From IMG/VR virus record IMGVR_UViG_3300036791_000522, positions 1 to 36,144 of that record: a stretch of DNA of 36,144 nt; one strand, given 5' to 3'. The translations under genes were made by a program, and so were the position numbers. Origin of the DNA: a virus. Shown here one piece after another: positions 13,210 to 21,096 of this stretch (positions within the stretch are counted from its first letter, which is position 1; each line of letters starts with the position of its first letter). The notes under the pieces were generated by a model that ran no database searches, was not told the origin of the DNA, and worked only from the letters and a program-made list of their open reading frames with translations.

Positions 13210-13312
13210 GTGCCGCGATTCCCGAAACTACCCCGTTACGTTCGGTTACGGCCCGGTAGACTCCCGCTTAGAGCGGGGCCCGTTCGGCGGCCCCGGAGCG
13301 GAAGGAACCACC

Positions 13313-13588
13313 ATGCAACCACCTACCCCCGTCGTCGTCGCCGGCGACCCCGTAACCCTCGGCGACTGGCTCGCCGGGCTCGGCTACGCGCGGCTGCCCG
13401 ACTATCCCGGGATGCCGTCCTCTGCCTGGTACGCCCGGGGCCGTACCCGGGTCGTAACCCGCGCGGACGGCCGGGTCGGGGTCTACTCGGGGCTCCACGG
13501 CTGGTCGGCGGTACTGGGGAGCCCGCCGCCGCGGTCGGTAATCGCGGTCTTGCTGAGCCTGGCCTCGCAGAACGGGGCCGCCCGGTGA
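13313..13588 (+). CDS. First gene of the rightward cassette, hypothetical, 91 aa
   Basis: ATG at 13313 immediately after the leader GGAAGGAACCACC. The protein opens TPVVVAGDPVTLGDWLAGLGYARLP and contains beta-rich segments (TRVVTRADGRVGVYSGLHG) before a C-terminal helix (SVIAVLLSLASQ). No known motif. As first gene of an operon divergent from int it may be expressed in lysogens. Confidence 0.7.
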   Translation: MQPPTPVVVAGDPVTLGDWLAGLGYARLPDYPGMPSSAWYARGRTRVVTRADGRVGVYSGLHGWSAVLGSPPPRSVIAVLLSLASQNGAAR

Positions 13589-13794
13589 CCCGGCCGAGCC
13601 CGGCGCCCGACCCGCCAGAGCCCGCTATTGACCTCGATCAGCTTCGGACGTGGTATCCGGACTGGGAGTTCGGCTCCGACTGGGAGGGCGCCTCGATTAG
13701 CTGCCTCGTCTACTGGGCTAGGCGCGACGGGAGCCAGCTAACCGGGTTTACCGCCGCCGCCCTGGCCGAGCAGATCGAGGAGCTAGCGCGATGA
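13585..13794 (+). CDS. Rightward cassette, hypothetical acidic protein, 69 aa
   Basis: GTG at 13585 (GTGA overlap with the previous stop); a much longer open frame from 13210 is a shadow. Sequence includes LDQLRTWYPDWEFGSDWEG and a helix AAALAEQIEELAR. The DLDQLRxxYPxWxF type of block is frequent in small actinobacterial proteins of unknown role. Confidence 0.7.
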   Translation: MTRPSPAPDPPEPAIDLDQLRTWYPDWEFGSDWEGASISCLVYWARRDGSQLTGFTAAALAEQIEELAR

Positions 13795-13991
13795 GCGCGG
13801 GCCTGATCCTCTGCACGCGCCCGGACCGCTCGGGGCCGTGCGTCCACACGGCAAGCTGCCCGATCATTACCCGGGCCCCGGCGCCGGGGGTTACCCGGTG
13901 GCCGCGGACCCCGGTCACGGCCCGGCAGGTCGAGCACGCCGGCTGGGACCGCTGTAAGACTTGCCGGCCGCCGGTCGGCGAGGAGACCTAA
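13791..13991 (+). CDS. Rightward cassette, small Cys-rich protein, 66 aa
   Basis: ATG at 13791 (ATGA overlap). Cys in ILCTRPDRSGPCVHTASC and in DRCKTCRPP give a possible zinc site with His19. Unknown function. Confidence 0.65.
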   Translation: MSAGLILCTRPDRSGPCVHTASCPIITRAPAPGVTRWPRTPVTARQVEHAGWDRCKTCRPPVGEET

Positions 13992-14006
13992 CCCGAGGGG
14001 GAAGCG

Positions 14007-14288
14007 ATGGAGCGATACCTAGGCGATGAGCGGATTACGGGCCGGGCGCAGGTCGTCCGCTACCTGACCGCCAACTACACCCACGCGGACGGCGCCCCGG
14101 TGAGCGAGCTACTCGCCGGCGACGCCTGCGACGGGACCGCCGCCAAGGTGGAGATCGAAAAGGCGGTCAACGTGTTCGGGTCAAACGTCTACTACGTCGG
14201 CGACCAGATCGCCCGCCGGGAGGGCTGGACCGAAATCCCCGAGGAGCCCGACGACGAAACCGCGGAGGGGGGTGAGACCGATGACTGA
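14007..14288 (+). CDS. Rightward cassette, hypothetical acidic protein, 93 aa
   Basis: ATG at 14007 with GAGGGGGAAGC before it. N-terminal helix-rich segment (MERYLGDERITGRAQVVRYL), a central AKVEIEKAVNVFGSNVYYVG block and a very acidic tail (EEPDDETAEGG). The tail could mimic DNA or bind a basic partner; this is speculation. Confidence 0.7.
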   Translation: MERYLGDERITGRAQVVRYLTANYTHADGAPVSELLAGDACDGTAAKVEIEKAVNVFGSNVYYVGDQIARREGWTEIPEEPDDETAEGGETDD

Positions 14289-14397
14289 CGACGAGGCGAA
14301 CGGCAATAGCTTCGGCGGGTCGCCCGCCGACCCGGGCGACTGCCAAGACCGGCAGATGCCGCCGTGGATGTTCCCTGACCCGCTAGGGCGGCGCTGA
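14281..14397 (+). CDS. Rightward cassette, 38-residue protein
   Basis: ATG at 14281 overlapping the previous gene by 8 bp, TGA sharing bases with the next ATG (TGATG). Asp/Pro-rich (DPGDCQDRQMPPWMFPDPLG). Only context supports it. Confidence 0.55.
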   Translation: MTDDEANGNSFGGSPADPGDCQDRQMPPWMFPDPLGRR

Positions 14398-14609
14398 TGG
14401 TCCGGGGCCGGCCGCCGACCGCGGCCGAGAGCCGCGCCGCGCAGGCTCGGGCCGCCGAGGACGCGAGGGCTATGCGCGCCCGCGCGGCCGAGGACGCGAT
14501 GGCGGCCGAGCACGCTACGCTCCTCGCGCGGCTGGTTCGCCTCGGGATGGAAGGCGCGACCGACGAGCCGGCCGGGCGGTCCCGGCAGGGTAGGCGCCCC
14601 CGGTCCTGA
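14397..14609 (+). CDS. Rightward cassette, last gene, Ala/Arg helical protein, 70 aa
   Basis: ATG at 14397 (TGATG coupling). Residues 10-50 form a long Ala/Glu/Arg helix (AAESRAAQARAAEDARAMRA then EHATLLARLVRLGM) and a basic tail. Possibly coiled coil. Ends ten bases before a strong terminator. Confidence 0.6.
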   Translation: MVRGRPPTAAESRAAQARAAEDARAMRARAAEDAMAAEHATLLARLVRLGMEGATDEPAGRSRQGRRPRS

Positions 14610-14618
14610 GAGGACGCG

Positions 14619-14651
14619 ACGGGCGGGCCGAGAGGTAGTCGGCCCGCCCGT
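14619..14651. terminator. Terminator between convergent transcripts
   Basis: Perfect 13-bp arms ACGGGCGGGCCGA (14619-14631) and complement (14639-14651), 7-base loop, lying between the last rightward gene and the end of the leftward gene at 14693. No clear T-run; probably works in both directions. Confidence 0.6.
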
Positions 14652-14692
14652 TCGCTTGTGCGGGTGCCGATTGCCCGCGTGCGGCGGTGTAG

Positions 14693-15049
14693 CTAGCGGC
14701 CCCGGCGGGTCCGGCGCGCGGCGGCGAGCCCGCCGCCGACCGATCCGTAGCGCTGCGCGATGGCCCACCGGACGTGACGGCCCGAACCCGCGGTGTCGGG
14801 CCGCGCGGAGTAGGACAGGGCGGCGCGGACGCGGCCGGGGTTGATCGGGTAGCTCGGCGCCTTCCCGCGGCTGGCGCCGACGCCGCCGGGGTAGGCGTAG
14901 TTAGCGGTCCGCCATGACGACGTGAGCGGTAGCCCGTACTTGCGGACCCCGGCGGCCGAGCGGGCGGACCGGCCGCGGGCGGACCGGGCGGCTCCTCCGG
15001 AGGAGCGGGAGCGGGAGCGCGCCGGCGCGGCGGCGCGGCGGGTAGCCAT
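14693..15049 (-). CDS. Basic hypothetical protein, 118 aa
   Basis: ATG at 15049; the frame open to 15085 is not favoured. The N-terminus is Arg/Ser-rich. The C-terminal half has NYAYPGG, SYPINPGRVRAALSYSARP then HVRWAIAQRYGS. That layout (Y-x-I-x2-x-R-x2-A-L...A-V/I-x-x-R-Y) recalls the DUF6582-type tail of phage structural proteins. It lies after the lysis terminator, so it needs its own promoter, which I cannot identify. Confidence 0.6.
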   Translation of the reverse strand: MATRRAAAPARSRSRSSGGAARSARGRSARSAAGVRKYGLPLTSSWRTANYAYPGGVGASRGKAPSYPINPGRVRAALSYSARPDTAGSGRHVRWAIAQRYGSVGGGLAAARRTRRGR

Positions 15050-15333
15050 GCGCTTAGTGTGCGGCGGGCCCGGCGCCGGGCGCAAGCGGGGCCCCGGCCT
15101 GGACGGGCGCCCTGGCCGGGGGGGAAGTATCGCTCCACGGTGTCGGCTCGGGTTCGGCCGCTCTTGCCCGCTCGCGGCCCTTCCCGGCCGGGGGTAGCTC
15201 CGACGTTACCGCCGGGCCGCCGGGATCGCCTCTGCGTGCTTTACGCTGGCGCGTGAACGGCGCGGGCCCCGTATCGCGGTAACCCCCCGGCCGCCGGGGA
15301 GCTTAAAAACGCCCTGAGAGCCGCGGGGCGCGG
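15050..15333. other. 284-bp gap between lysis genes and the 118-aa gene
   Basis: Apart from the terminator at 15305-15340 and one copy of the recurrent word (15096-15104), I see only GC-rich open frames without ribosome sites. A promoter for the gene at 14693-15049 is expected here but none stands out. Confidence 0.4.
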
Positions 15334-15340
15334 CTAGGGC
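15305..15340 (-). terminator. Intrinsic terminator after the endolysin
   Basis: Stem AGCCGCG-GGG-CGCGGCT (15319-15335) extended by GCCCT/AGGGC outer arms (15311-15315, 15336-15340), followed on the minus strand by TTTTT (15309-15305). It overlaps the endolysin stop and marks the end of the long leftward series. Confidence 0.75.
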
Positions 15341-16251
15341 GTTCCGATGGGCTCGGGGTCGAAACGGTACCCGGCGACGAGCCCGCCCTCGGGCGGCGCG
15401 GGGTCGTCGGGGCCGGGCGGGACCATCTCTAGCGACACGATCTCGTAGTCGGCGACGTTGACCTCTTGGAGCGGGTAGCCGGCGGAGCAGTCCATTGTCG
15501 CCACGGGCCACTTCCGGCCCGCGACGTCGTAGCGGGCTACCCGGACCTTGACGTGGCTGGCGCCCTGGTATCCGGGGTCCGAGGCGAGCAGTAGCCTATT
15601 CGCCCAGGACGGGACGGGCTCGGTAACTAGCCCCTTGATCGGTGCCATGCTCTCATCCTCTCTTATCCAGACGCCGGGACCGGCCGCCGCTGGCGGCTCC
15701 TCGGGGCCGCCGACCGTCCCGCCGCCGTAGTCCTTGGCGAGAGCGAGCAGCTTGTCTAGCGGCAGGGCGCCGCAATCGGAGTGGCCGCAGCCCCAGCTAC
15801 CTAGGTGCTGGTGCTCGCAGACGCCGCGCCCGGAGCCCTGCGCCTGGCTGGAGGTCAGCGCGACGAGCGGGATACCGTGCTGCGCGGACTCCTCGGCGAG
15901 CCAGCGGGCCGCGTTGTGCATCATGCGGCTCTGCTCGTTCCACCAGTAGTCGGCCGACCAGCCCGCGGAGGCGCCGCTCGGCGTACACATGACGAGGCAG
16001 ACCGCGTGCGAATTGGCGCCGCACTGGGCCCACGCGCCGTCTTGCTCGTAGACGTACTCGTAGGCGACGTTATCGGCGAGGTTGTCTACCGAGGCGTGAT
16101 ACGAGACCCCGTTGTGGCCGCAGAGAAAGTTCTTGATGCTGTCGTTGTCCCGGGCGCCCTCGGTCGTGTGGAGGCAGAGGAGCCGGGGGTCGCTGCCGAT
16201 AGCTCCCGGGGAGTAGGACGGGCTCGGCCACCAGTACCGTTTAAGCGCCAT
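15334..16251 (-). CDS. Endolysin, N-acetylmuramoyl-L-alanine amidase (Amidase_2 type)
   Basis: ATG at 16251 overlapping the upstream gene by 11 bp, 305 residues. The amidase domain covers about 1-175: LCLH28-TTEG with the first zinc His, GVSYHASVD, a Trp/Asn-rich WWNEQSRMMHN helix, CEHQH149-LGSW and the GHSDCG segment at 156-161 that supplies the last ligand region. After a Gly/Pro linker (175-195) comes a second domain of about 110 residues that I do not recognise, possibly for cell-wall binding. It cleaves peptidoglycan for release. It lies downstream of the holin and a small spacer gene. Confidence 0.87.
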   Translation of the reverse strand: MALKRYWWPSPSYSPGAIGSDPRLLCLHTTEGARDNDSIKNFLCGHNGVSYHASVDNLADNVAYEYVYEQDGAWAQCGANSHAVCLVMCTPSGASAGWSADYWWNEQSRMMHNAARWLAEESAQHGIPLVALTSSQAQGSGRGVCEHQHLGSWGCGHSDCGALPLDKLLALAKDYGGGTVGGPEEPPAAAGPGVWIREDESMAPIKGLVTEPVPSWANRLLLASDPGYQGASHVKVRVARYDVAGRKWPVATMDCSAGYPLQEVNVADYEIVSLEMVPPGPDDPAPPEGGLVAGYRFDPEPIGTP

Positions 16252-16516
16252 CGGCTCGGCTCCGGTCCGGCCAGGTCGCGGGGTCGCCGGTATCTACCCA
16301 GTCCCGCCGGGCGATCTTGTCCGAGCCCCAGGTCTCGCCGGGCCCGCCGAGGAGCCGCTGTAGCGGGCCCTCGGGCTCGGGGTCGGGCGGTACCCGCTCG
16401 CGTTCGACGTCCTCGCCGATCTCGTAGGAATCGCCGGGGCGGACGACCCGCGGGCCGCGGCGGCGGCGGCGCCGTCCAGGCCAGTGCCAGAGCCGTTCGT
16501 GATCTTCGTCAGACAC
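16241..16516 (-). CDS. Lysis-region hypothetical protein, 91 aa
   Basis: GTG at 16516 with AGGAGTAAGCCT before it. It has an Arg-rich patch (PGRRRRRRGPRVV) and an acidic middle (EIGEDVERERVPPDPEPEG), no membrane segment. Located between holin and endolysin, so it may be an accessory lysis or structural protein. Confidence 0.65.
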   Translation of the reverse strand: MSDEDHERLWHWPGRRRRRRGPRVVRPGDSYEIGEDVERERVPPDPEPEGPLQRLLGGPGETWGSDKIARRDWVDTGDPATWPDRSRADGA

Positions 16517-16520
16517 AGGC

Positions 16521-16706
16521 TTACTCCTTACCGTTCTTGCCGTTCACGGGGAGCGCTACGACCGCGATTGCGACGCCGCCGATGATGCCGAGCGCGGCGA
16601 GTAGGTCGGCCGATACGTCGCGGTTGAGGACGAGGACGACGATGGCGAGGGTGAGCATCGCTACCGCGAGGAGGATCAGGGCGGCGAGCCGCCGGGCGCG
16701 GCTCAC
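16521..16706 (-). CDS. Putative holin, 61 aa, two membrane helices
   Basis: GTG at 16706, two bases after the fibre gene stop; a long upstream extension to 17318 is rejected. The protein has a basic start (SRARR), helix 1 LAALILLAVAMLTLAIVVLVL, a short NRDVSAD turn, helix 2 LLAALGIIGGVAIAVVALPV and a charged end KNGKE. Size, two helices and position before the endolysin are those of a class II holin. Confidence 0.7.
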   Translation of the reverse strand: MSRARRLAALILLAVAMLTLAIVVLVLNRDVSADLLAALGIIGGVAIAVVALPVNGKNGKE

Positions 16707-16708
16707 GG

Positions 16709-17587
16709 CTAGGCGATCTGCCAGGCGCGTAGCTGCGAACTGACCTTCACCGTGAACGACGCCGCGGCGGCGGTTGACGCCTGGCCGACCTGCAACAGCC
16801 CGGCCGCGGTGAACACGCCCCAGCCGCGGACGTGCGCGGTATAGCCCTGGCCGTTGACCAAAGCGTTGCTGCTCATGCCGCTTGTGATGCCCGAGCCGGC
16901 CTGATGCTTGAGCAGGGTCGAGGGGTAGCCGGGGTTGTTGACTACCTGGTCGTAGCTCGTCCAGCTTCCCATCGCGGAGTTCGCGGGAGTGGTCATCGAG
17001 AAGATCATGCTGTTGGTGGACTGCGCGGAGACGTAGATGTCGCCCTCCCAGACCCAGGTGCCCGGCGTGATGTTGACGATCAGCCCGGTCGCGGAGATCG
17101 AGGTACTCGAACACTGGGCCGCGTCGGCGGTTAGGTAGCTGGCCTGCACGATGCCGCGGGCCAGCAGGCCCGCCGGGGCGAACGTCATGGCCGACGCCGT
17201 GGCCGCGCTCGCCGGGACCGTGGCCGTGCCGAGCAGCACCCCGGTCCGGCCGCTCACCGGAGACGGCAGCCACGACAGGCCGTACTGCGACGTGCCATCG
17301 GGGTTGATGTCGGCCCACAGGGCGTCTACGCGCTGCGACGCGCCGCCCGCGGTCTCGTTAATCGTCGCCGGCGCCGTGGCGCCGATGATCGCGCTAGTCC
17401 CGTCGCCGCAGTCCACGCAGGCGATCCACGGGCCGATATTGACGACTAGCCCGGACCCGGCGCCGAGGGTCGGCGCCTGGATCAGCCCGAACGCCCCGTA
17501 GCTGAGCCCGCGAATGACGAGCCGGTCGTTTACGGCGTTGTAGTTCCCGGCCTGTCCCCACACCAGGGGGCCGCTCGGCGTAGTCAT
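16709..17587 (-). CDS. Putative tail fibre / receptor-binding protein, 292 aa
   Basis: ATG at 17587 (ATGA overlap). The N-terminal 140 residues follow the phage baseplate/fibre style (NAVNDRLVIRGLSYGAFGLI, a VDALWADINPDG block, and a SPVSGRTGVLLGTATVPA block), and the C-terminal half is Ser/Thr/Gly-rich beta structure (TPGTWVWEGDIYVSAQS). Such domains form trimeric host-binding tips. Last structural gene before lysis. Confidence 0.65.
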   Translation of the reverse strand: MTTPSGPLVWGQAGNYNAVNDRLVIRGLSYGAFGLIQAPTLGAGSGLVVNIGPWIACVDCGDGTSAIIGATAPATINETAGGASQRVDALWADINPDGTSQYGLSWLPSPVSGRTGVLLGTATVPASAATASAMTFAPAGLLARGIVQASYLTADAAQCSSTSISATGLIVNITPGTWVWEGDIYVSAQSTNSMIFSMTTPANSAMGSWTSYDQVVNNPGYPSTLLKHQAGSGITSGMSSNALVNGQGYTAHVRGWGVFTAAGLLQVGQASTAAAASFTVKVSSQLRAWQIA

Positions 17588-19542
17588 GGGTTAATCCCTC
17601 CTGGGGGCGCGGCGAGCGAATTGTGGAAGATGCCCGCGGTTTTCTTGTGCAGGTCTTTTAGCTGGGCGGACAGGGAGGCGTAGCGGCGCGGGTGCGGCAG
17701 GGTGATCGCTACCGTCCACGTCGCGGTCCCGGCGCCGGCGTCAACCTGGACCGCGGTAAGGCGCCCGGTCGCGTTCAGCCCGGCCGGGACGAGCGGGTCG
17801 GCGAGGGCAACGCTTACGTCGTCGCCGACGCCGTAGCTGCCGAGCGGCGGCGACATGAGCGGCATCACGGCCTCTAGCGCGAGGGCCGGGGTCGCGTAGC
17901 TCTGCGAGTAGGCGGCGGCGTACTCGTTGAGCGTCGAGGCGACCGAGACGCCCTGCCAGTCGTCTACGTGGTCAAGCTCGGGGACGCCGGCCTGCGGCGC
18001 GACGATTACCACGACGGGCTTAGTCGCGGTCGTCGGCGAGTTCGGCGGGAGGTCGCCTACGGCAAACGTCCGGGTCCGGAGCATGTCGCCCGCCCAGGTG
18101 GTCCGGAATGAGATCGCGCCATCGGGGACGACGACCGCGAGGTTCCCGGCGGTCCCGACCCGCGGGTAGGCGATCTTGAGCGTGCAGATCGGGTCCGCCG
18201 GGCTGCTGTATTCGGACCGGAACTCGGGCCCGCTGATTACCTGCGATAGCTCGGTGAGCAACTGGTCGCGGCTGGATTGCAGGAACGTGTAGGTCCGGTC
18301 GCGGGCCTGCCCGGACCCGGGCGAGGTGACGACCGGGACGCCGATGTTCGCCAGCGGCGAGGCGAGGTCGGCGGCGATTGCGGTCTGCTCGGCCGCGGCG
18401 TAGGTGTGGTTCAGGGCGTACTGCTTGAGCGCGAGATAGCCCGGTAGCTCGCTCAGCGCGACCGTAACGGTCTGCGAGCCGACGTCGGTTACCCCGGTAG
18501 GGCAGCCGGCCCATACCGGCTGGCCGCCGTAGAACGCCCACAGGCGCCACGTCCAAAGCTGCATGAGCATCGCCCGGGGCAGCGACGAGCCGGGGCCGAC
18601 CGCGATGGTCGCCTCCCCGGAGCCGAACCCGGAGAGTTGCCAGTTGCAGGTAAAGGCGACGACCTGGACCGGGCCGATATCGGCCCACGGCGGGACCGCG
18701 TTATCGGCCCAGAACGTCCAGGGCATCGCGCCGCCAGAGATCACGGCGGTACCTCCTTGCGCGTAGCCGGTGGCCGCGACGGCGAAGGCGACCCCGACCG
18801 CGGCGCTGCCGTTGAACAGCCCCAGGACCGTGCCGGCCGCCGTTACCGTGGCCGAGATAGCGCAGGCGACCCCGGCGCTGCTCAGGACCGAGCCTGCGGC
18901 GCTGACGGCGGCGGTGACGGTCGCGGCGGCCTGCCCGGTAACCGTGACGAGCCCGGCCGCGGTGATCGTGGCGGTTACGGCGCGGGCGGCGCCGCTGCCG
19001 AGGGCGAGCGAGCCCGCGGCGGCGACCGTCGCGGCGACCGGGAGGGCGGCGCCGCTGCCTACGGTCAGCGACCCGGCGGCGGTTACCGTCGCGGTCCAGG
19101 CCAGAGCGGCTAGCCCTCCGGTCCCGACCGCGCCGGCCGCGGTGATCGTCGCCGCGGCGGCGACCGTCGCGCCGCTGCCGAACGCTACGAACCCGGCCGC
19201 GGCGACCGTGGCCGCGATGCTGAGGCTGGCGGCGCCGGCGACGGCGGGCACTACGGCCCCGGCGGCGGCGACCGCTGCCGTTACCGGCCTGGACGCCTGC
19301 CCCATGAAGGTGACCGCGCCCGCGGCGGCGACCGTAGCGGTTACCGGCCTCGTCGCCTGCCCTAGGAACGTGACCGACCCGGCGGCGGCGACCGCGGCGG
19401 TTATCGGCCGGGTCGCGGACTGGCTGACCGCTACGAACCCGGCGGCGCTGATCGTGGCCGTGATGGCGCTAGCCACGTCACCGCTGACGGTGGCGTAGCT
19501 CCACGAGTAGGTGCGCGGGTAGACCCGCGGCGCGCTGGCCAC
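17584..19542 (-). CDS. Minor tail protein with N-terminal 20-residue repeat array, 652 aa
   Basis: ATG at 19542. Residues about 24-270 consist of roughly twelve units of about 20 residues, near consensus V-T-A-T-V-A-A-A-G-A-V-T-F-x-G-Q-A-x-R-P. The rest resembles the Siphovirus ReqiPepy6 Gp37-like minor tail family: a FTCNWQLSGFGSGEATIAV opening, FYGGQPVWAGCPTGV, then TVALSELPGYLALKQYALNH, and a C-terminal TWTVAITLPHPRRYASL. The C-terminal part probably binds the tail tip. The alternating hydrophobic repeats suggest a beta-solenoid or flexible stalk. The array is unusual for this family. Confidence 0.75.
   Translation of the reverse strand: MASAPRVYPRTYSWSYATVSGDVASAITATISAAGFVAVSQSATRPITAAVAAAGSVTFLGQATRPVTATVAAAGAVTFMGQASRPVTAAVAAAGAVVPAVAGAASLSIAATVAAAGFVAFGSGATVAAAATITAAGAVGTGGLAALAWTATVTAAGSLTVGSGAALPVAATVAAAGSLALGSGAARAVTATITAAGLVTVTGQAAATVTAAVSAAGSVLSSAGVACAISATVTAAGTVLGLFNGSAAVGVAFAVAATGYAQGGTAVISGGAMPWTFWADNAVPPWADIGPVQVVAFTCNWQLSGFGSGEATIAVGPGSSLPRAMLMQLWTWRLWAFYGGQPVWAGCPTGVTDVGSQTVTVALSELPGYLALKQYALNHTYAAAEQTAIAADLASPLANIGVPVVTSPGSGQARDRTYTFLQSSRDQLLTELSQVISGPEFRSEYSSPADPICTLKIAYPRVGTAGNLAVVVPDGAISFRTTWAGDMLRTRTFAVGDLPPNSPTTATKPVVVIVAPQAGVPELDHVDDWQGVSVASTLNEYAAAYSQSYATPALALEAVMPLMSPPLGSYGVGDDVSVALADPLVPAGLNATGRLTAVQVDAGAGTATWTVAITLPHPRRYASLSAQLKDLHKKTAGIFHNSLAAPPGGINP
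18730..19480. repeat. About twelve tandem ~60-bp coding repeats
   Basis: Each unit on the plus strand reads like CCGGCGGCGGCGACCGTAGCGGTTACCGG with variation; units diverge by several bases, so the array is old or under selection. It codes for the Ala/Thr/Val repeats of the minor tail protein and can change length by slippage or recombination. Confidence 0.75.
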
Positions 19543-19551
19543 GGCCGGGGG

Positions 19552-19950
19552 CTACGCCGCGATGGGCGTCATCGCCACCGACAGCGATGTCAGGTTGAAC
19601 GTAGAGCCGTTAGTGATCGCCTGGCCCGCGGCGAGGGCCCCGGAGAACAGGAAGTTGCCGGCGCTAACGGCGTCCCAGGAGCTTATGTGGCTGACCGTTA
19701 CCGAGCCGCCGTCCCAGGACGCCCAGGAGGGCGTGCCGGTCATCGCCTTGGACCCGCCCGCCGAGGCGCCCCACGTTACGGCCTTCCGGACCCCGGCGTT
19801 TGATCCGGTGCAGGGCGAGGTCGTCCCGGCGGCGCCGGGGTCGGCGGTGTGGAGCCCGACGTATGAGCCCGGCGGGGCGGTGAACGCCGTCCCGCCTAGC
19901 ATGTCTAGCCACTTGTTCGCCAGGGTTGTCCCGGCGATACCCGTTGTCAT
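19552..19950 (-). CDS. Tail protein, 132 aa
   Basis: ATG at 19950 (ATGA overlap). The sequence TTLANKWLDMLGGTAFTA then SYVGLHTADPG is typical of a small actinophage tail or fibre-associated protein. The C-terminus has GNFLFSGALAAGQAITNG and Ser/Thr-rich strands. Likely part of the baseplate or tip; precise role not known. Confidence 0.7.
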   Translation of the reverse strand: MTTGIAGTTLANKWLDMLGGTAFTAPPGSYVGLHTADPGAAGTTSPCTGSNAGVRKAVTWGASAGGSKAMTGTPSWASWDGGSVTVSHISSWDAVSAGNFLFSGALAAGQAITNGSTFNLTSLSVAMTPIAA

Positions 19951-20198
19951 CTAGGGTTCCCTCCTCGTAGCTCGGGCGTGAGGGCGAAACGGTGCCGCCA
20001 CCCGCAGCCGCACTGGTAGCTGCCTTCGCCGCAGGCGAGTGCCTCGGCGACCGGGACGTGGACGATGGTCACCTCGCCGCAGCTACACGCGACCTCGAAC
20101 CGGGCGACGCCCGGCTGCGCGGGCGGCAGCTTCGTGAGGCGGGCGACGCCCGGGACGACCTCGCCCTCGGCGTGGACCGTCAGCCGCGGATTGAACAT
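19947..20198 (-). CDS. Small zinc-ribbon-like protein in the tail region, 83 aa
   Basis: ATG at 20198, ten bases after the Dit-like gene. The Cys pairs CSCGEV and CGCGWRH, with a further ACGEG, suggest a rubredoxin-like ribbon on beta strands. Unusual among tail genes; may be structural. Confidence 0.65.
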   Translation of the reverse strand: MFNPRLTVHAEGEVVPGVARLTKLPPAQPGVARFEVACSCGEVTIVHVPVAEALACGEGSYQCGCGWRHRFALTPELRGGNPR

Positions 20199-20208
20199 TC
20201 CTGCCTCC

Positions 20209-21096
20209 TCACGCCCAGGCCGACGCCCAGGTCAGGACGACGTTGCCGGTCCCGGTCGCGTAGAGCGTCCAGGTCGTTATGCCGGTGGCGAGCGGCATCG
20301 GTACCGAGCCGGCGAGGACGTAGCTAGCCCGGGTCGCGCCGCCCGGCGCGAACGCTGCGAGCGTGTCCGACTCGACCGTGACGACCTCGCCGGCGCCGAG
20401 GTTCTTGAGCGTGATCGAGCGGGCGCCGTCGCTGATCTCGGGCGTGTTGCTCAGCGGGCCGGTAAAGATGATCGTTACCGGGGTCGGCGCGGTCCCGGCG
20501 TTCGCCAGTTGCGCGGAGTTCGTCGCCAGCCCGGCGTAGTGCCACGGGTACCGCCGCGGGTAGACCCACCCGGTCGCGGTCGAGGGCACCGTCAGCGTGA
20601 CGAGGTTCGTCGCCTGGTCGTAGAGGAGCGGGTCGGCGGCGGTCAGGACGACCTGCCAGGTGAAGGCGTAGCGGGAGAGCCACGCGGTCTGAAACTGGCT
20701 GGTGTCGGCGCGGACCTGGGCGGTCAGCGACCGGACGGCGCCGCCGGTCTCGTCTATCTGGCCGATGGTCAGGGCGACGGGCTGGCGGGCCGAGGCGAGC
20801 GCGGCAAGCTGCCGGATCAGCGCGAGGACGGGCGGGCGCGGCCCGGCGACCATCCCGCTTACGGTGACCTCGCGCTGGGCGATGATCTTGTTCCCGAGGA
20901 CTACGCCGTCGCCGAGGGCGAGGGCGACGTCGTTGCCGTTGAACGCCGGGGAGTCCTCCCAGCCGTTCACGTCGGTAACGACCGTCGTCGTCCCGTCCGG
21001 GTTATCGCCCGTGTTCCAGTTGGTCCCGGCCCACACGACCGGGATAAGGCTGCCCGGGGAGTTCGGGGCGGCGGCGAGTAGCTCGGCGGTCATCAT
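20209..21096 (-). CDS. Distal tail (Dit-like) protein, 295 aa
   Basis: The ATG at 21096 overlaps the tape-measure stop (ATGA); ATG at 21093 is equivalent. The first half resembles siphophage tail/Dit domains: WAGTNWNTGDNPDGTTTVV, NGNDVALALGDG, REVTVSGMVAGPRPPVL, and a AFTWQVVLTAADPLLYD segment typical of the Dit/Tail-domain family. The second half is a galectin-like beta sandwich (TPVTIIFTGPLSNTPEISDG). It forms the ring that joins tail tube and tip. Confidence 0.8.
   Translation of the reverse strand: MMTAELLAAAPNSPGSLIPVVWAGTNWNTGDNPDGTTTVVTDVNGWEDSPAFNGNDVALALGDGVVLGNKIIAQREVTVSGMVAGPRPPVLALIRQLAALASARQPVALTIGQIDETGGAVRSLTAQVRADTSQFQTAWLSRYAFTWQVVLTAADPLLYDQATNLVTLTVPSTATGWVYPRRYPWHYAGLATNSAQLANAGTAPTPVTIIFTGPLSNTPEISDGARSITLKNLGAGEVVTVESDTLAAFAPGGATRASYVLAGSVPMPLATGITTWTLYATGTGNVVLTWASAWA

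Larger units (their letters stand above)
12966..13312. promoter_or_regulatory. 347-bp divergent control region between integrase and rightward cassette
   Basis: Holds the integrase leader (12967-12979), a small inverted repeat TAGCCGC-GCA-GCGGCTA (12995-13011), the attP candidate (13028-13081), a 16-bp direct repeat (13106-13121 and 13194-13209) and the cassette leader GGAAGGAACCACC (13300-13312). A weak rightward promoter GTTACG-N16-TAGACT (13235-13262) is possible. No gene seen. Confidence 0.6.

Noticed and set aside
14515-15138. 207-residue minus-strand frame rich in Arg/Pro/Ala
   Set aside because: It overlaps the terminator at 14619-14651, the gene at 14693-15049 and part of the plus-strand cassette; composition typical of a shadow frame.
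15805-16743. 312-residue plus-strand frame opposite endolysin and holin
   Set aside because: Antisense to well-supported lysis genes and without a ribosome site.
18730-19480. CRISPR-like array
   Set aside because: Repeats are contiguous coding units of about 60 bp without unique spacers and keep frame in the tail gene.
20065-21081. 338-residue plus-strand frame
   Set aside because: Antisense to the Dit-like gene; very high Gly/Arg/Asp content typical of a shadow.
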